Assembly: GCA_007118495.1 (NCBI GenBank)
Contig: SKRM01000057.1
Coordinates: forward strand, 58,641-122,640
Direction of reading: 5' to 3'
DNA: 64,000 bases
From: Bacteroidales bacterium
Lineage (GTDB): Bacteria > Bacteroidota > Bacteroidia > Bacteroidales > UBA7960
Part shown: one piece after another, positions 16,846-28,123 of the stretch
How the letters are laid out: every line of letters begins with the position of its first letter
Numbering within the stretch: the first letter of the stretch is position 1
The notes under the pieces: generated by a model
Databases searched by the model: none
Seen by the model: only the letters and a program-made list of their open reading frames with translations
What the model was told of the DNA's origin: nothing
Translations under genes and position numbers: made by a program

Positions 16846-17445
16846 ATGAATGCGATCAAAAGAATTGTCATTTTTTTCAGGCCACCCAAAAACTGGCGGT
16901 TTACGGTGATTATTCTCGGGGGGATATTCACCGGTATTTTATTACTTGTTGTGCATATCTCCAATGCCACATCATACCTTTCTGATGAACCCGAAACCTG
17001 TATCAACTGTCACGTCATGTATCCCTATTACGCATCATGGACAAAAAGCAGCCACGGGCGTGACGCCACATGTGTTGACTGCCATGTCCCACAGGATAAT
17101 TTATTTAGAAAATATTACGTAAAGGGAACAGATGGAATGGCCCACACAACCTATTTTACATTTCGATGGGAGCCACAGGTGATTCAAATCAAACAAAGGG
17201 GGATCAACGTGGTTCAGGAAAACTGCATCCGTTGCCACATCGATCTGGTTGATATGACACAGCTGGTCGAGGTCACAGGCAGAACGGCCGCTCAGGATGA
17301 AGGCAAGCTTTGCTGGGACTGCCACAGGGAAACACCCCACGGAACAGTTAAGAGCCTGTCAGCTGCACCCCATGCCCTGGTTGACAGGCTGCCGTCGGTG
17401 CTTCCAGGGTGGCTGGAGAATTTTCTAAGTCAAAAAGATCAATAA
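16846..17445 (+). CDS. nrfH: Cytochrome c nitrite reductase small subunit NrfH
   Basis: 199-aa membrane-anchored tetraheme cytochrome of the NapC/NirT family that takes electrons from the quinol pool and hands them to NrfA. One N-terminal helix (about residues 18-38) is followed by four heme c motifs: CINCH (52-56), CVDCH (76-80), CIRCH (127-131) and CWDCH (156-160). NrfA lies 37 nt downstream. The ccm genes at the start of the window supply the kind of heme-attachment machinery it needs. Confidence 0.95.
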   Translation: MNAIKRIVIFFRPPKNWRFTVIILGGIFTGILLLVVHISNATSYLSDEPETCINCHVMYPYYASWTKSSHGRDATCVDCHVPQDNLFRKYYVKGTDGMAHTTYFTFRWEPQVIQIKQRGINVVQENCIRCHIDLVDMTQLVEVTGRTAAQDEGKLCWDCHRETPHGTVKSLSAAPHALVDRLPSVLPGWLENFLSQKDQ

Positions 17446-17482
17446 CATAGCCAATTAGCAAACCTTCAAATACCTTTATCAC

Positions 17483-18925
17483 ATGAAGAGTATAAGTGAA
17501 CTCACAGAAAAGAAACCCTGGCTAAACTGGGTACTGTTTTTTGTTACAGTAGTGGTCGTTTTCATCATCGGACTGTTCGCTGCGAGCATCGTTGAAAGAA
17601 GAAGTGAGGCCCAATTGTATTTCCAAATGGTCAGTCCCATTCCCGACTGGGAACCAAGGAATGAGGTCTGGGGTGAAAATTTTCCAAGACAGTATCAGTC
17701 GTATCTGAGAACCCTCGAAACTGATTTCGAAAGCAAATACTATGGGTCGGTGATGATTGATTACCTTGAAAAATATCCTGAACTCGTTGTTATGTGGGCC
17801 GGGTATGCCTTTTCAAGAGATTACAACCAGGGCCGTGGCCATTATTATTCTGTTGAAGATGTCCACAACACTCTAAGGACGGATGTGCCCCAGCCGGCTA
17901 CATGCTGGACTTGTAAAAGCACAGATGTGCCCAGGATGATGAATGAAATAGGTGTCAGTGAGTTTTATGCCCAAACCTGGGCAGAGATGGGGCCCAACAT
18001 TCAAAACCCCATCGGGTGCCAGGATTGCCACGACCCCCAAACCATGAATCTGAGAATTACAAGACCGGCTCTCGTGGAAGCTTTTGCCCGTCAGGGCATT
18101 GATATTCATAACGCCACCCGCCAGGAAATGCGCTCTCTGGTTTGTGCGCAGTGTCATGTTGAATATTATTTCGGACCTGAAAACTACCTGACTTTTCCCT
18201 GGGACGAAGGATTCTCGGCTGAAGACATGGAGTATTACAAAGACAATATCCAGCATGTTGACTGGGTGCATGCCTTGAGCAGGGCGCCAATGCTTAAGGC
18301 CCAGCATCCTGATTATGAATTATATAAAACAGGTATTCACGCCCAAAGAGGTGTTTCATGTGCTGACTGCCATATGCCATATATGCGTGAAGGCGGTATC
18401 AAGTTTACTGATCACCATCTGGTAAGCCCCCTCGCCAAGGTTGATAAGTCTTGCATGGTATGTCACAGGCAAAGTGAAGAAACCCTGATAGCCAATGTGT
18501 ATGACCACCAGAGTCGGGTATCTGAACTTAGAAGAATAGCAGAAAAGAACCTGGCAAGGGCTCACATTGAGGCCAGGTATGCATGGGATGCCGGTGCAAA
18601 TGAACAGGAAATGGCACCCGTTCTTCAGCTTATCAGACATGCGCAGTGGCGTTGGGACTGGGTAGCTGCAGCCAATGGAATGGGTATACATTCTCCAGCT
18701 GAGGCCTTACGCGTATTAGGTACTTCAATCCAGAAGGCTCAGGAGGCCAGCTTGAAACTCACCTCAATATTCCGCAAATACGATGTGGATTATCCCATTG
18801 AAATGCCTGACCTTTCAACCAAAGAAAAGGCACAGGAATTCATCGGTCTGGATATGGATCAGCTTCGCAGGCAAAAGGATGATTTTAAAGAAAATGTGCT
18901 TCCGCAGTGGCTAAGCCAGAACTAG
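17483..18925 (+). CDS. nrfA: Cytochrome c nitrite reductase catalytic subunit NrfA (ammonia-forming)
   Basis: 480-aa pentaheme enzyme reducing nitrite to ammonium with six electrons. It has the diagnostic active-site heme motif CWTCK (residues 141-145), in which Lys replaces His as proximal ligand, and four CxxCH motifs at 179-183, 221-225, 293-297 and 324-328. The N-terminal hydrophobic segment (about 14-34) lacks an obvious cleavage site and may stay as an anchor. The second gene of an nrfHA pair, it gives respiratory nitrite ammonification. Stop codons of nrfA and the Na/Pi transporter gene converge with 4 nt between them. Confidence 0.97.
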   Translation: MKSISELTEKKPWLNWVLFFVTVVVVFIIGLFAASIVERRSEAQLYFQMVSPIPDWEPRNEVWGENFPRQYQSYLRTLETDFESKYYGSVMIDYLEKYPELVVMWAGYAFSRDYNQGRGHYYSVEDVHNTLRTDVPQPATCWTCKSTDVPRMMNEIGVSEFYAQTWAEMGPNIQNPIGCQDCHDPQTMNLRITRPALVEAFARQGIDIHNATRQEMRSLVCAQCHVEYYFGPENYLTFPWDEGFSAEDMEYYKDNIQHVDWVHALSRAPMLKAQHPDYELYKTGIHAQRGVSCADCHMPYMREGGIKFTDHHLVSPLAKVDKSCMVCHRQSEETLIANVYDHQSRVSELRRIAEKNLARAHIEARYAWDAGANEQEMAPVLQLIRHAQWRWDWVAAANGMGIHSPAEALRVLGTSIQKAQEASLKLTSIFRKYDVDYPIEMPDLSTKEKAQEFIGLDMDQLRRQKDDFKENVLPQWLSQN

Positions 18926-18929
18926 GTGT

Positions 18930-20630
18930 TTATTCTACATTTACGCCTGCTATTGCTTCATTGATATTCAGAATGGCATCACCGATCTTCTCGCATGATG
19001 TGATGAGTTTGTTAAAGTAAAAGGCACTTTTCACCTGGGTGGGATCTTTTTCTATATCAACGATCACCGAATCACGGACATGGTCTCTGAATGAATTGAT
19101 TTCTTTTTCAATGTCAGCCGCCTTGGGCAGGTTTTTTCTGGCCTCAAGGGCGCTGTTTTGCAGATTGCTGAGCATGAGGTCAAATGCGTTATTAACCAGC
19201 TTAAACATCTCGAACAGATCACTGCGCTGACCCGGGGTGAAGTATATTTTTTCTTTCTTCTTTTCAGACAGCACAGTGGCCATTTTAAAACATACGTCAC
19301 CTATTTTTTCTACCTCGCTGCTCACAAGCCGCATTCGTCTGAGTTCTTCAGACGCCTGACTACTCAACTGCTTACGCGATATTTTGATTAAAAAAGAGGT
19401 GATCTCAACTTCGACCCTGTCGGTAATCTCTTCGTATTTACTTACTTTTTCAAGGATACTCTGGAATTCTTTCTTGTCGGTTTCAATGATCAGGGCTGGG
19501 ATAAAGTTGAACATACGGTGGGCCAGTTCACTGTACTTCCTGACCTCTTTCTTGGCCTGGAAAACAGAAAGTTCAGCCATATGGAGAAACCCACTGCTGA
19601 AATACTCCAGATGTGGACGCTCAAACTTTTTACCACGCGAAGGCATGATAAACTCAACCACATTGACCATATATTTTATGAACCCAATCAAGAGGACTGT
19701 ATTGATCACATTAAATACGGTATGGAATATTGACAGACCTATGGTTATAGAGGTGGATGTTTCAAAAGGAGACCCTAAACCTGACCTGATCATGAAGGCA
19801 TCAATATGCCCGAGAAAAAATCTGAACAACAGCAACATCCAGATGATTCCAATAATATTGAAGAACGTATGCGCCAGGGCGGTTCTCTTGGCATATACAT
19901 TTCCAACCAATGCAGCCAGATTGGCTGTAATGGTGGTTCCGATATTTTCACCCAGAACAATTGCCGCACCGTGCTCAAAACCTATCCACCCATAATTACA
20001 CATAACCAGGGTCAAAGCCATGGTGGCACTTGACGACTGAAGAACGATGGTAAGTATTGTTCCCAGCCCCAGGAATATGAATGTACTGTACACCCCATAT
20101 TCAGTCAGGTCTTGTAAGGCTTGAAACATTTGGGGGTTTGTATGCAGGTCAGGCACCGAGTTCCTGAGAAAATCGAGCCCCATGAACAGCAAGGCAAAAC
20201 CTAGTATAATTTGTCCCAATGAATTAAAACGTTCTCTTGAGTTCAGTAGCAAGGGGAAGCTAATTCCGATCAGGGGGATGGACAGTACAGAAATATTAAA
20301 CTTAAATCCCAGAAGTGAAATCAGCCAGGCGGTGGTGGTGGTTCCGATGTTGGCACCCATGATGACCCCGATTGATTGGGTCAGGTTCATTAGCCCGGCG
20401 TTGACAAAACTCACCACCATGACCGTAGATGCCGAAGATGACTGAACAAGGGTGGTGAGCAGAAAACCGGTCAGCACACCCATGAAACGGTTTGAGGTCA
20501 TAGCCGCCAGAATGGAACGCAATTTATCACCGGCAAACTTCTGAATCCCCTCACTCATGGTCTTCATGCCGAAAAGAAACAAGCTCAAAGAGCCAAAAAG
20601 CGTGAGAAAGTCAAAAAAACTAAAGCTCAT
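18930..20630 (-). CDS. Na/Pi cotransporter family protein with C-terminal PhoU-like domain
   Basis: 566-aa protein. The membrane half (about residues 1-330) has two inverted NptA/PNaS repeats with the QSS signatures TTLVQSSSASTVMVVSF and TIVLQSSSATMALTLVM, which form the Na+ and phosphate sites. The C-terminal half (about 345-560) is helical and PhoU-like, possibly sensing or regulating. It probably imports phosphate or a similar anion with sodium. It stands downstream of eno on the same strand but beyond the eno terminator. A near-consensus -7 box (GATATTTG, 20683-20690, minus) may be its promoter. Confidence 0.9.
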   Translation of the reverse strand: MSFSFFDFLTLFGSLSLFLFGMKTMSEGIQKFAGDKLRSILAAMTSNRFMGVLTGFLLTTLVQSSSASTVMVVSFVNAGLMNLTQSIGVIMGANIGTTTTAWLISLLGFKFNISVLSIPLIGISFPLLLNSRERFNSLGQIILGFALLFMGLDFLRNSVPDLHTNPQMFQALQDLTEYGVYSTFIFLGLGTILTIVLQSSSATMALTLVMCNYGWIGFEHGAAIVLGENIGTTITANLAALVGNVYAKRTALAHTFFNIIGIIWMLLLFRFFLGHIDAFMIRSGLGSPFETSTSITIGLSIFHTVFNVINTVLLIGFIKYMVNVVEFIMPSRGKKFERPHLEYFSSGFLHMAELSVFQAKKEVRKYSELAHRMFNFIPALIIETDKKEFQSILEKVSKYEEITDRVEVEITSFLIKISRKQLSSQASEELRRMRLVSSEVEKIGDVCFKMATVLSEKKKEKIYFTPGQRSDLFEMFKLVNNAFDLMLSNLQNSALEARKNLPKAADIEKEINSFRDHVRDSVIVDIEKDPTQVKSAFYFNKLITSCEKIGDAILNINEAIAGVNVE

Positions 20631-20758
20631 ACCGCCTGGGGTTGGTTAGTAAAAATACGCAATTGTATTTTGAATATGGATGCAAATATCTGTTTTTTTT
20701 ATCTTAGTTTCCATATCAGACAATTGTAAGGTTGTGATTTAACCTAAACTTAAAACAG

Positions 20759-20796
20759 AAAACCCTGCAGTCAGTTGATGACCACAGGGTTTTTTG
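20759..20796 (-). terminator. Rho-independent terminator after eno
   Basis: On the minus strand AAACCCTG pairs with CAGGGTTT around an inner GTCA/TGAC stem and TCAAC loop, starting about 18 nt after the eno stop. Confidence 0.8.
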
Positions 20797-20813
20797 TATT
20801 GATCTTTGAAGAC

Positions 20814-22106
<1,293 letters not shown>

Positions 22107-22164
22107 TTATCGTATTTAAAAGTTTTCTCGTTTTGATTTAATGTAAAGATACACATCAGGCTTT

Positions 22165-22205
22165 TAATAAAAAAGGATAAAGATTGCACCGCAACTTTAT
22201 CCTTT
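22165..22205 (-). terminator. Rho-independent terminator after rplQ (end of ribosomal operon)
   Basis: A long stem AAAGGATAAAG / CTTTATCCTTT with an inner TTGC/GCAA pair and a short loop, followed on the minus strand by TTTTTT. It begins about 25 nt after the rplQ stop. Confidence 0.85.
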
Positions 22206-22229
22206 GTATGCTGGAAAGAACCTGGATGT

Positions 22230-23015
22230 TTATTCTCTGGTCTTGTCTTTATCCTCTTCGGGCTTTTCCTCAGCCTTCGGTTCTTCAGTTTTGGGCTCTT
22301 CTTTTGCCGGTGTTGGTTCTTCAGGTTTTTCTTCTTCTTTTACCTCGTCTTTAACTTCTTCAACGGGTTTCTCGTCTTCTTTAACCTCTTCAGGCTTAAC
22401 CTCGTCTTTAACTTCTTCAACGGGTTTCTCGTCTTCTTTAACCTCTTCAGGCTTAACCTCGTCTTTGGTCTCTTCTACGGGCTTCTCTTCTGTTTTAACC
22501 TCTTCAGGCTTAACCTCGTCTTTGACTTCTTCAACTGGCTTCTTTTCTTCTTTGGCCTTAACCTCTGTCTTAACCTCATCCTGGGCCTTCTGTCCCCCGC
22601 GACGTCCCCTTCTGGTACGTTTCTGCTGGGTGTCTTCTGTTGTTTTCAGCAAGCCTACATTGTAATCAACCAGCTCGATAATGCACATTTCTGCGGCATC
22701 ACCTTTTCTGAAACCAGTTTTTAGGATACGGGTGTAGCCACCGGGTCTGTCTGCAACTTTCTGTGATATTTCACGGAAGAGTTCGCTAACAGCAAATTTG
22801 TTCTTCAGGTAGGAAAAAACGGTACGTCGTGAATGCGTTGAATCATCTTTTGACTTGGTAATCAAAGGTTCAACATAAACACGCAGTGCTTTGGCCTTAG
22901 CCACAGTTGTACTAATTCGCTTGTTAAGTATCAATGCAGTGGCGAGGCTCGACAAGGTTTCCTTCCGATGGGCCGATTTCCTCCCCAAATGATTAAATTT
23001 CTTTCTGTGTCTCAT
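22230..23015 (-). CDS. rplQ: Ribosomal protein L17 with a long Glu/Lys repeat tail
   Basis: The first about 125 residues are a normal L17 ([19 protein letters not shown], later [20 protein letters not shown]), a large-subunit protein near the tunnel exit. After a basic linker ([13 protein letters not shown]) come about 115 acidic, low-complexity residues built of 19-residue repeats of the type [16 protein letters not shown]. Total 261 aa against about 120-160 usual. The tail is probably disordered. It is the last gene of the ribosomal operon, 5 nt after rpoA and followed by a terminator. Confidence 0.93.
   Translation of the reverse strand: MRHRKKFNHLGRKSAHRKETLSSLATALILNKRISTTVAKAKALRVYVEPLITKSKDDSTHSRRTVFSYLKNKFAVSELFREISQKVADRPGGYTRILKTGFRKGDAAEMCIIELVDYNVGLLKTTEDTQQKRTRRGRRGGQKAQDEVKTEVKAKEEKKPVEEVKDEVKPEEVKTEEKPVEETKDEVKPEEVKEDEKPVEEVKDEVKPEEVKEDEKPVEEVKDEVKEEEKPEEPTPAKEEPKTEEPKAEEKPEEDKDKTRE
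22329..22541 (-). repeat. 57-bp tandem repeat inside rplQ, about 3.7 copies
   Basis: Encodes four successive 19-residue units beginning KPVEE at residues 159, 178, 197 and 216 of L17; the last is partial. The middle two copies are almost identical at DNA level, which points to recent copy-number change by slippage or recombination. Confidence 0.85.
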
Positions 23016-23020
23016 TTCAG

Positions 23021-24013
23021 TTATTCCTTATCTAATTTGTATTTCGAAAGGTTCATGCCAAAACTGAGGTTCTTTGATTTGATCAACTCCTCTAGTTCAG
23101 TCAATGATTTCTTGCCAAAATTTCTGAATTTAAGCAAGTCGTGCTTGTTTAAAGCCACCAGGTCAGCAAGGGTTTCAACATCAGCTGCTTTCAGGCAGTT
23201 CAACGCCCTTACTGACAGATCAAGATCAACCAGTTTGGTTTTAAGCAGCTGCCTCATATGCAGTGAAGTTTCGTCAAATTCTTCACTGGCTGCTTTTTCT
23301 TCCGTATCAAGCGTAATCTTCTCATTTGAGAACAACATGAAATGGTGGATCAGGATTTTGGCAGCCTCTTTCAGTGCTTCTTTAGGTGTAATTGACCCGT
23401 CGGTTAAAATATCAATGACCAGTTTTTCATAGTCAGTTTTCTGCTCTACCCTGTAATTCTCAACCTTGAATGTTACATTCTTGATGGGTGTAAAGATTGA
23501 GTCTACGGCAACCAAACCAATGACAGGGTTCAGACCTTTGTTTTCTTCGGCAGGAACATAGCCACGACCCTTTTCAAGGGTGAATTCCATCGAAAGATTA
23601 ACAGAAGGTTCCATATTACAGATCACCACTTCAGGATTTAATACCTGGAAGTTGGCCAATGCAGCATTGAGATCGCCTGCTTTGAATTGCTCCTGACCTG
23701 ATATATTAATAGTGAATTTTTCGGCTTCAGCGTCCTCAACCTGGCTTTTAAAGCGAACTTGTTTGAGGTTCAGGATTATCTCTGTAACATCTTCTACTAC
23801 CCCTTTGATGGTTGAAAACTCATGCTCCACGCCCTCTATTTTAACTGACGTAACAGCAAAGCCTTCAAGTGATGATAACAGGATTCGCCTGAGTGCATTA
23901 CCAATAGTTATACCATAACCAGGTTCCAACGGCCGGAATTCAAATTTTCCCAGACGGTCGTCGGATTCAAGCATGATCACTTTATCCGGTTTTTGAAAAG
24001 CTAAAATTGCCAT
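23021..24013 (-). CDS. rpoA: RNA polymerase alpha subunit
   Basis: 330-aa subunit. The N-terminal domain (about residues 1-235, with [17 protein letters not shown]) dimerises and assembles beta and beta'. The C-terminal domain (about 250-320, with [19 protein letters not shown] and [14 protein letters not shown]) binds UP elements and activators. Standard length. Located between rpsD (36 nt) and rplQ (5 nt), the conserved alpha-operon order. Confidence 0.98.
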   Translation of the reverse strand: MAILAFQKPDKVIMLESDDRLGKFEFRPLEPGYGITIGNALRRILLSSLEGFAVTSVKIEGVEHEFSTIKGVVEDVTEIILNLKQVRFKSQVEDAEAEKFTINISGQEQFKAGDLNAALANFQVLNPEVVICNMEPSVNLSMEFTLEKGRGYVPAEENKGLNPVIGLVAVDSIFTPIKNVTFKVENYRVEQKTDYEKLVIDILTDGSITPKEALKEAAKILIHHFMLFSNEKITLDTEEKAASEEFDETSLHMRQLLKTKLVDLDLSVRALNCLKAADVETLADLVALNKHDLLKFRNFGKKSLTELEELIKSKNLSFGMNLSKYKLDKE

Positions 24014-24049
24014 TGGTTTATTTTTTTTGTTTAAAAAAGATAACGGTCA

Positions 24050-24655
24050 TTACTTGGAATATAATTCCACGATAAGCTGTTCCTTAATGTTCTCAGGAAT
24101 CAAATCCCTTTCAGGGAAGTTCAGGAATTTACCTTTTTGTTCGGTGTTGTCCCATTCCAACCAGGGATAACCAGAAGAACGTGAAGCCAATGAATCTACT
24201 ATAGCCTCAAGGCTTCTTGACTTTTCACGCACACCAACAATATCGCCCGGGCGAAGAGTATACGACGGGATGTTGACTACCTGTCCGTTTACTGTAATAT
24301 GGCGGTGACCAACCAGCTGTCTGGCGGCACGGCGGGTGGGTGCAATACCCAACCTGTAAACCACATTGTCAAGGCGAGCCTCAAGTAATTGGAGCAATAT
24401 CTCACCGGTAATACCTTTTTGACGAACAGCCTTTTTGAACGTATTGGCAAATTGCTTCTCAAGCAAACCGTAGGTATATTTTGCCTTTTGCTTCTCAAGA
24501 AGCTGGATACCGTATTCAGATTTCTTTCTTCTCTTTTTCATCTGACCGTGTTGGCCAGGTGGATAATTTTTCTTTTCAAACGCCCTGTCTGCCCCAAAAA
24601 TAGGGTCTCCAAACTTACGGGCAATTTTAGTTGTTGGACCTAAATATCGTGCCAT
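24050..24655 (-). CDS. rpsD: Ribosomal protein S4
   Basis: 201-aa primary 16S rRNA binder. The S4 RNA-binding domain reads [20 protein letters not shown], followed by [14 protein letters not shown]. The N-terminal region lacks a four-Cys zinc site, so it is the zinc-free form. It lies between rpsK and rpoA; S4 is the classical autoregulator of the alpha operon in other bacteria. Confidence 0.98.
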   Translation of the reverse strand: MARYLGPTTKIARKFGDPIFGADRAFEKKNYPPGQHGQMKKRRKKSEYGIQLLEKQKAKYTYGLLEKQFANTFKKAVRQKGITGEILLQLLEARLDNVVYRLGIAPTRRAARQLVGHRHITVNGQVVNIPSYTLRPGDIVGVREKSRSLEAIVDSLASRSSGYPWLEWDNTEQKGKFLNFPERDLIPENIKEQLIVELYSK

Positions 24656-24700
24656 GGTTATTTTCTGATTCTTTGATGATTAACTAACGGGACTAATTGG

Positions 24701-25099
24701 TTATACCCTTCTTCTTTTAGGAGGACGGCAACCATTATGTGGCAATGGGGTTACATCAACGATCTCGGTAACCTCAAGACCTGATGCATGCAATGTACGA
24801 ATAGCAGACTCTCTTCCTGATCCCGGGCCTTTAACGAAAACCTTGACTTTTCTCAAGCCCAGATCATAAGCAACTTTTGCTGCATCCCCTGCTGCCATCT
24901 GGCCAGCATAAGGGGTGTTTTTCTTTGAACCCCTGAAGCCCATTTTCCCGGCAGTAGACCAGGAGATAACCTGACCCTGCTGGTTGGTAAGGGTAATGTT
25001 GATGTTATTGAAGGACGCAAATATGTGAGCCTGACCAAGAGGCTCAACTTTCACGACCCTTTTTTTGGCACCTCGCGTGCCTTTGGTTGATTTTGCCAT
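24701..25099 (-). CDS. rpsK: Ribosomal protein S11
   Basis: 132-aa protein of the 30S platform contacting mRNA at the E site. Family signatures [20 protein letters not shown] and [18 protein letters not shown] are intact. 65 nt after rpsM and 45 nt before rpsD. Confidence 0.98.
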   Translation of the reverse strand: MAKSTKGTRGAKKRVVKVEPLGQAHIFASFNNINITLTNQQGQVISWSTAGKMGFRGSKKNTPYAGQMAAGDAAKVAYDLGLRKVKVFVKGPGSGRESAIRTLHASGLEVTEIVDVTPLPHNGCRPPKRRRV

Positions 25100-25164
25100 A
25101 GTCTAAATTGGTTTAACTACTGATCAAGGGGCGCATTCCATGCTCCCGCTTCAAAATTCAATGA

Positions 25165-25542
25165 TTACTTGGTGGCCTTTTTCTTATTGGCTACAGTTTT
25201 CTTTTTCCCCTTTCTTGTACGGGCGTTATTCTTGGTTTTCTGGCCACGTAAGGGTAGTCCGATACGATGACGGATACCACGGTAGCAACCAATGTCCATG
25301 AGCCGCTTGACGTTCATTTGAACCTCTGAGCGCAACGAACCTTCTACCTTAAATTCGTCGTTGATGACGTTACGAATTTTAGTCAACTGATCATCGTCCC
25401 AATCTTCAACTTTTGTATCCGGATTAACGCCGGCAGTCTCAAGGATTTTCCGGGCATTGCTCTGACCAATCCCGTAGATGTAGGTGAGGCCAATAACACC
25501 TCTTTTGTTTCTTGGAATATCAACTCCAGCTATACGTGCCAT
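25165..25542 (-). CDS. rpsM: Ribosomal protein S13
   Basis: 125-aa head protein of the 30S subunit, contacting P-site tRNA and forming bridges with 23S rRNA and L5. It has the helix-two-turn-helix [20 protein letters not shown] and the signature [20 protein letters not shown], with a Lys-rich tail. It lies 27 nt after rpmJ. Confidence 0.98.
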   Translation of the reverse strand: MARIAGVDIPRNKRGVIGLTYIYGIGQSNARKILETAGVNPDTKVEDWDDDQLTKIRNVINDEFKVEGSLRSEVQMNVKRLMDIGCYRGIRHRIGLPLRGQKTKNNARTRKGKKKTVANKKKATK

Positions 25543-25569
25543 ATTCTATGCTTTGTAATGTTGTAAATT

Positions 25570-25686
25570 CTATCCCTGACGTTGTTTGAACTTGGGATTC
25601 TTTTTGTTGATAACGTAAATTTTACCCTTTCTGCGTACAATCTTACACTCGGGGCTCCTTTTCTTAACAGACACTCTGACTTTCAT
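25570..25686 (-). CDS. rpmJ: Ribosomal protein L36 (zinc-free, C-minus type)
   Basis: 38-aa protein, [17 protein letters not shown] to the ending NPKFKQRQG. Compared with zinc-binding L36 (C-x2-C-x12-C-x4-H), only the second Cys remains; the other ligands are Ser, Asn and Phe, so zinc is not expected. It lies between infA (30 nt) and rpsM (27 nt). Confidence 0.95.
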   Translation of the reverse strand: MKVRVSVKKRSPECKIVRRKGKIYVINKKNPKFKQRQG

Positions 25687-25716
25687 TTCTCCGCGTTTTA
25701 TATTGCTTGCAATTGC

Positions 25717-25935
25717 TTATTTATACCTGAACGATATGCGTCCCTTTGTCAAATCATAAGGAGACATTTCTACTTTGACCCTATCACCGGGCAATATTTT
25801 AATATAATGCATTCGCATCTTGCCTGAGATATGGGCAGTAATGACGTGTCCATTTTCAAGTTCAACGCGAAACATTGCGTTACCAAGTGATTCGATAACG
25901 GTTCCGTCTTGTTGAATTGATGCTTGTTTTGCCAT
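25717..25935 (-). CDS. infA: Translation initiation factor IF-1
   Basis: 72-aa OB-fold protein that blocks the ribosomal A site during initiation. Markers: [39 protein letters not shown] and the ending [12 protein letters not shown]. It lies 5 nt after map. Confidence 0.98.
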   Translation of the reverse strand: MAKQASIQQDGTVIESLGNAMFRVELENGHVITAHISGKMRMHYIKILPGDRVKVEMSPYDLTKGRISFRYK

Positions 25936-25940
25936 ATGAC

Positions 25941-26741
25941 CTACCTTATTATGACTGAATTATTTTTGTTCTCAAGTAATGCTTCTTCAATGTACTTAAA
26001 TGTTGACAAGACATCTGCTTTTCCGTTCACTACAGCAACTGTGTGTTCGTAGTGTCCCGAAGGTTTTCTGTCAGCGGTTCTGATTGTCCAGCCATCACTT
26101 TCCTGAACCACGAAGCGCTGACCCAAATTGATCATCGGTTCAATGGCAATAACCAGCCCTTCCTTGATGATCGCACCCCTTTTTCTTTTGCCATAGTTTG
26201 GTACTTCTGGTGGCTCATGTAATTGCTTTCCTACACCATGACCTACCAACTCCCTGACAACTGTATACCCGGCTCTTTCTGCATGTTCCTGTATTGACGA
26301 GGAAACATCACCCAGGGTATTGCCCTCTTTGACCTGTTCAATGCCAAGATTGAGGCACTCATAAGTGGTCAGCAACAACTTCCTGACTGATTCACTGATT
26401 TCTCCAACAGCAAAGGTATAGGCTGAATCACCATAAAACCCGTTTTTCAACACCCCGCAATCAATGGAGATAATATCTCCTTCATGAAGGGGTTTCTTGC
26501 CCGGGAACCCATGTACTACCACCTCATTTGGTGAAATGCACAGAGTGTAGGGGAAACCGTGATACCCTTTGAATGCGGGAACTCCTCCATTGTCACGGAT
26601 AAATTCCTCGGCAATCCGATCGAGCTCAATGCCCACCACACCTGGTTTGATGTGTTTAGCCAACTCGGCATGTGTCTTTGCAACAAGTAAAGAACTTTCT
26701 CTAATTAACTCTATTTCCTCAGCAGACTTGTACTGAATCAT
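25941..26741 (-). CDS. map: Methionine aminopeptidase, type I
   Basis: 266-aa dinuclear metallopeptidase that removes the initiator Met from new proteins. Metal ligands appear in order: the Asp of ISIDCGV, the Asp of GFYGDSAY, the His in [20 protein letters not shown], the Glu of VIAIEPMI and a late Glu in QYEHTV-like HYEHTVAV. The length fits type Ia. Placed between secY (11 nt) and infA (5 nt), the usual spc-operon arrangement. Confidence 0.97.
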   Translation of the reverse strand: MIQYKSAEEIELIRESSLLVAKTHAELAKHIKPGVVGIELDRIAEEFIRDNGGVPAFKGYHGFPYTLCISPNEVVVHGFPGKKPLHEGDIISIDCGVLKNGFYGDSAYTFAVGEISESVRKLLLTTYECLNLGIEQVKEGNTLGDVSSSIQEHAERAGYTVVRELVGHGVGKQLHEPPEVPNYGKRKRGAIIKEGLVIAIEPMINLGQRFVVQESDGWTIRTADRKPSGHYEHTVAVVNGKADVLSTFKYIEEALLENKNNSVIIR

Positions 26742-26752
26742 TTCATTCGTGG

Positions 26753-28114
26753 TTAACCCGTCATTCCCATGGGAGACGACCGACCCTTGATACGACCAGA
26801 CTTGGTAAGCCCGTCGTAGTGACGCATCAGCAAATGGCTTTCAATTTGTTGGAGCGTATCCAGGACGACACCTACCATAATCAACAAGGAAGTACCTCCA
26901 AAAAACTGGGCAAACTGACTTGTGACCCCCATCAAACTTACCAATGCAGGCATAATCGCCACAAATGCAAGGAAAAGGGATCCTGGAAGGGTTATACGGG
27001 ACATTACATTGTCGATAAATTCGGCAGTTCTCTTACCAGGTTTTACACCTGGAATAAATCCACCGTTTTTCTTCATATCCTCTGCCATCTGATTCGGGTT
27101 CACTGTAATAGCGGTATAAAAATACGTGAAGAGAATAATCAGAAAGGCAAAGGTAAAGTTGTACCAGAAGCCGGTAAAATTTGACATGGTCGCGGCAAAA
27201 CCACTTAATGCCTCAGAAAAACCAGCCAGGGTAATGGGGATAAACATGATGGCCTGTGCAAATATAATAGGCATAACACCGGCAGCATTTACCTTAAGTG
27301 GTATATACTGACGTACTCCACCATATTGCTTGTTTCCGACAACCCTTTTGGCAAATTGAACAGGTATCCGCCGGGTACCCTGCACCAAAAGAATTACCAT
27401 AACCACTACAGCCATTAAAATGACCAATTCTACAAGGAATATCACTGCGCCTCCACCACTGGCTTCTTCAACGCGGGCAATGAACTCTGCAGCAAGTGCA
27501 AATGGCAGCTGGGCAATGATCCCCACCATAATGATCAACGAAATACCATTTCCAATACCCCTTTCGGTTATCCGTTCGCCCAACCACATAACAAACATAG
27601 TACCTGATATAAGTATGACTACAGATGAGATCATAAAATACAGGGAGGTGCTGGTAGCAGCCGGGTCAAATGGGGTGATGGCCTGCGGGGGTAGCTGTGA
27701 AACCAGGTTCGCCAGATAGGCAGGAGCCTGGGCAGCTGTAATAAAAACTGTTAGATACCTGGTTATTTGATTAATCTTTTTGCGGCCACTTTCACCCTCT
27801 TTCTGCAGTCGCTGAAAATAGGGAACGGCCACACCAAGAAGCTGAATAACAATGGACGCACTGATATAGGGCATAATCCCCAATGCAAAAATGGATGCAT
27901 TGGAGAATGCTCCACCAGAAAACATATTCAGCAAACCAAGCAATCCATCCTGAGTTTGTGCCTGTAGCTGCTGCAGCTGGCCAGGATCAACACCAGGCAA
28001 AACCACAAAGGATCCCAGCCTGTAAATCAGGATGATACCCAATGTATTAATGATCCTGATCCGAAGATCCTCAATATGGTAGATGTTCTTTAAGGTTTGG
28101 AAAAATCTTTTCAT
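26753..28114 (-). CDS. secY: Preprotein translocase subunit SecY
   Basis: 453-aa channel subunit with ten transmembrane helices. It starts FFQTLKNIYHIEDLRIRI; the plug-region segment GLLGLLNMFSGGAFSNASIF and the late motif QQIESHLLMRHYDGL are visible. It carries secreted proteins across the inner membrane with SecE, SecG and SecA. Located 9 nt after rplO. Confidence 0.97.
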   Translation of the reverse strand: MKRFFQTLKNIYHIEDLRIRIINTLGIILIYRLGSFVVLPGVDPGQLQQLQAQTQDGLLGLLNMFSGGAFSNASIFALGIMPYISASIVIQLLGVAVPYFQRLQKEGESGRKKINQITRYLTVFITAAQAPAYLANLVSQLPPQAITPFDPAATSTSLYFMISSVVILISGTMFVMWLGERITERGIGNGISLIIMVGIIAQLPFALAAEFIARVEEASGGGAVIFLVELVILMAVVVMVILLVQGTRRIPVQFAKRVVGNKQYGGVRQYIPLKVNAAGVMPIIFAQAIMFIPITLAGFSEALSGFAATMSNFTGFWYNFTFAFLIILFTYFYTAITVNPNQMAEDMKKNGGFIPGVKPGKRTAEFIDNVMSRITLPGSLFLAFVAIMPALVSLMGVTSQFAQFFGGTSLLIMVGVVLDTLQQIESHLLMRHYDGLTKSGRIKGRSSPMGMTG

Positions 28115-28123
28115 TCCTTTGGG

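Noticed and set aside
22329..22541. Repeat in rplQ as a CRISPR-like or mobile repeat
   Set aside because: The 57-bp units are in frame, contiguous without spacers, and encode a continuous protein tail.
22204..22665. A Ser/Thr-rich open frame on the plus strand (153 codons, SSLTSS-type repeats)
   Set aside because: It is the exact antisense of the repeat tail of rplQ; its pattern is a by-product of the Glu/Lys repeat codons.
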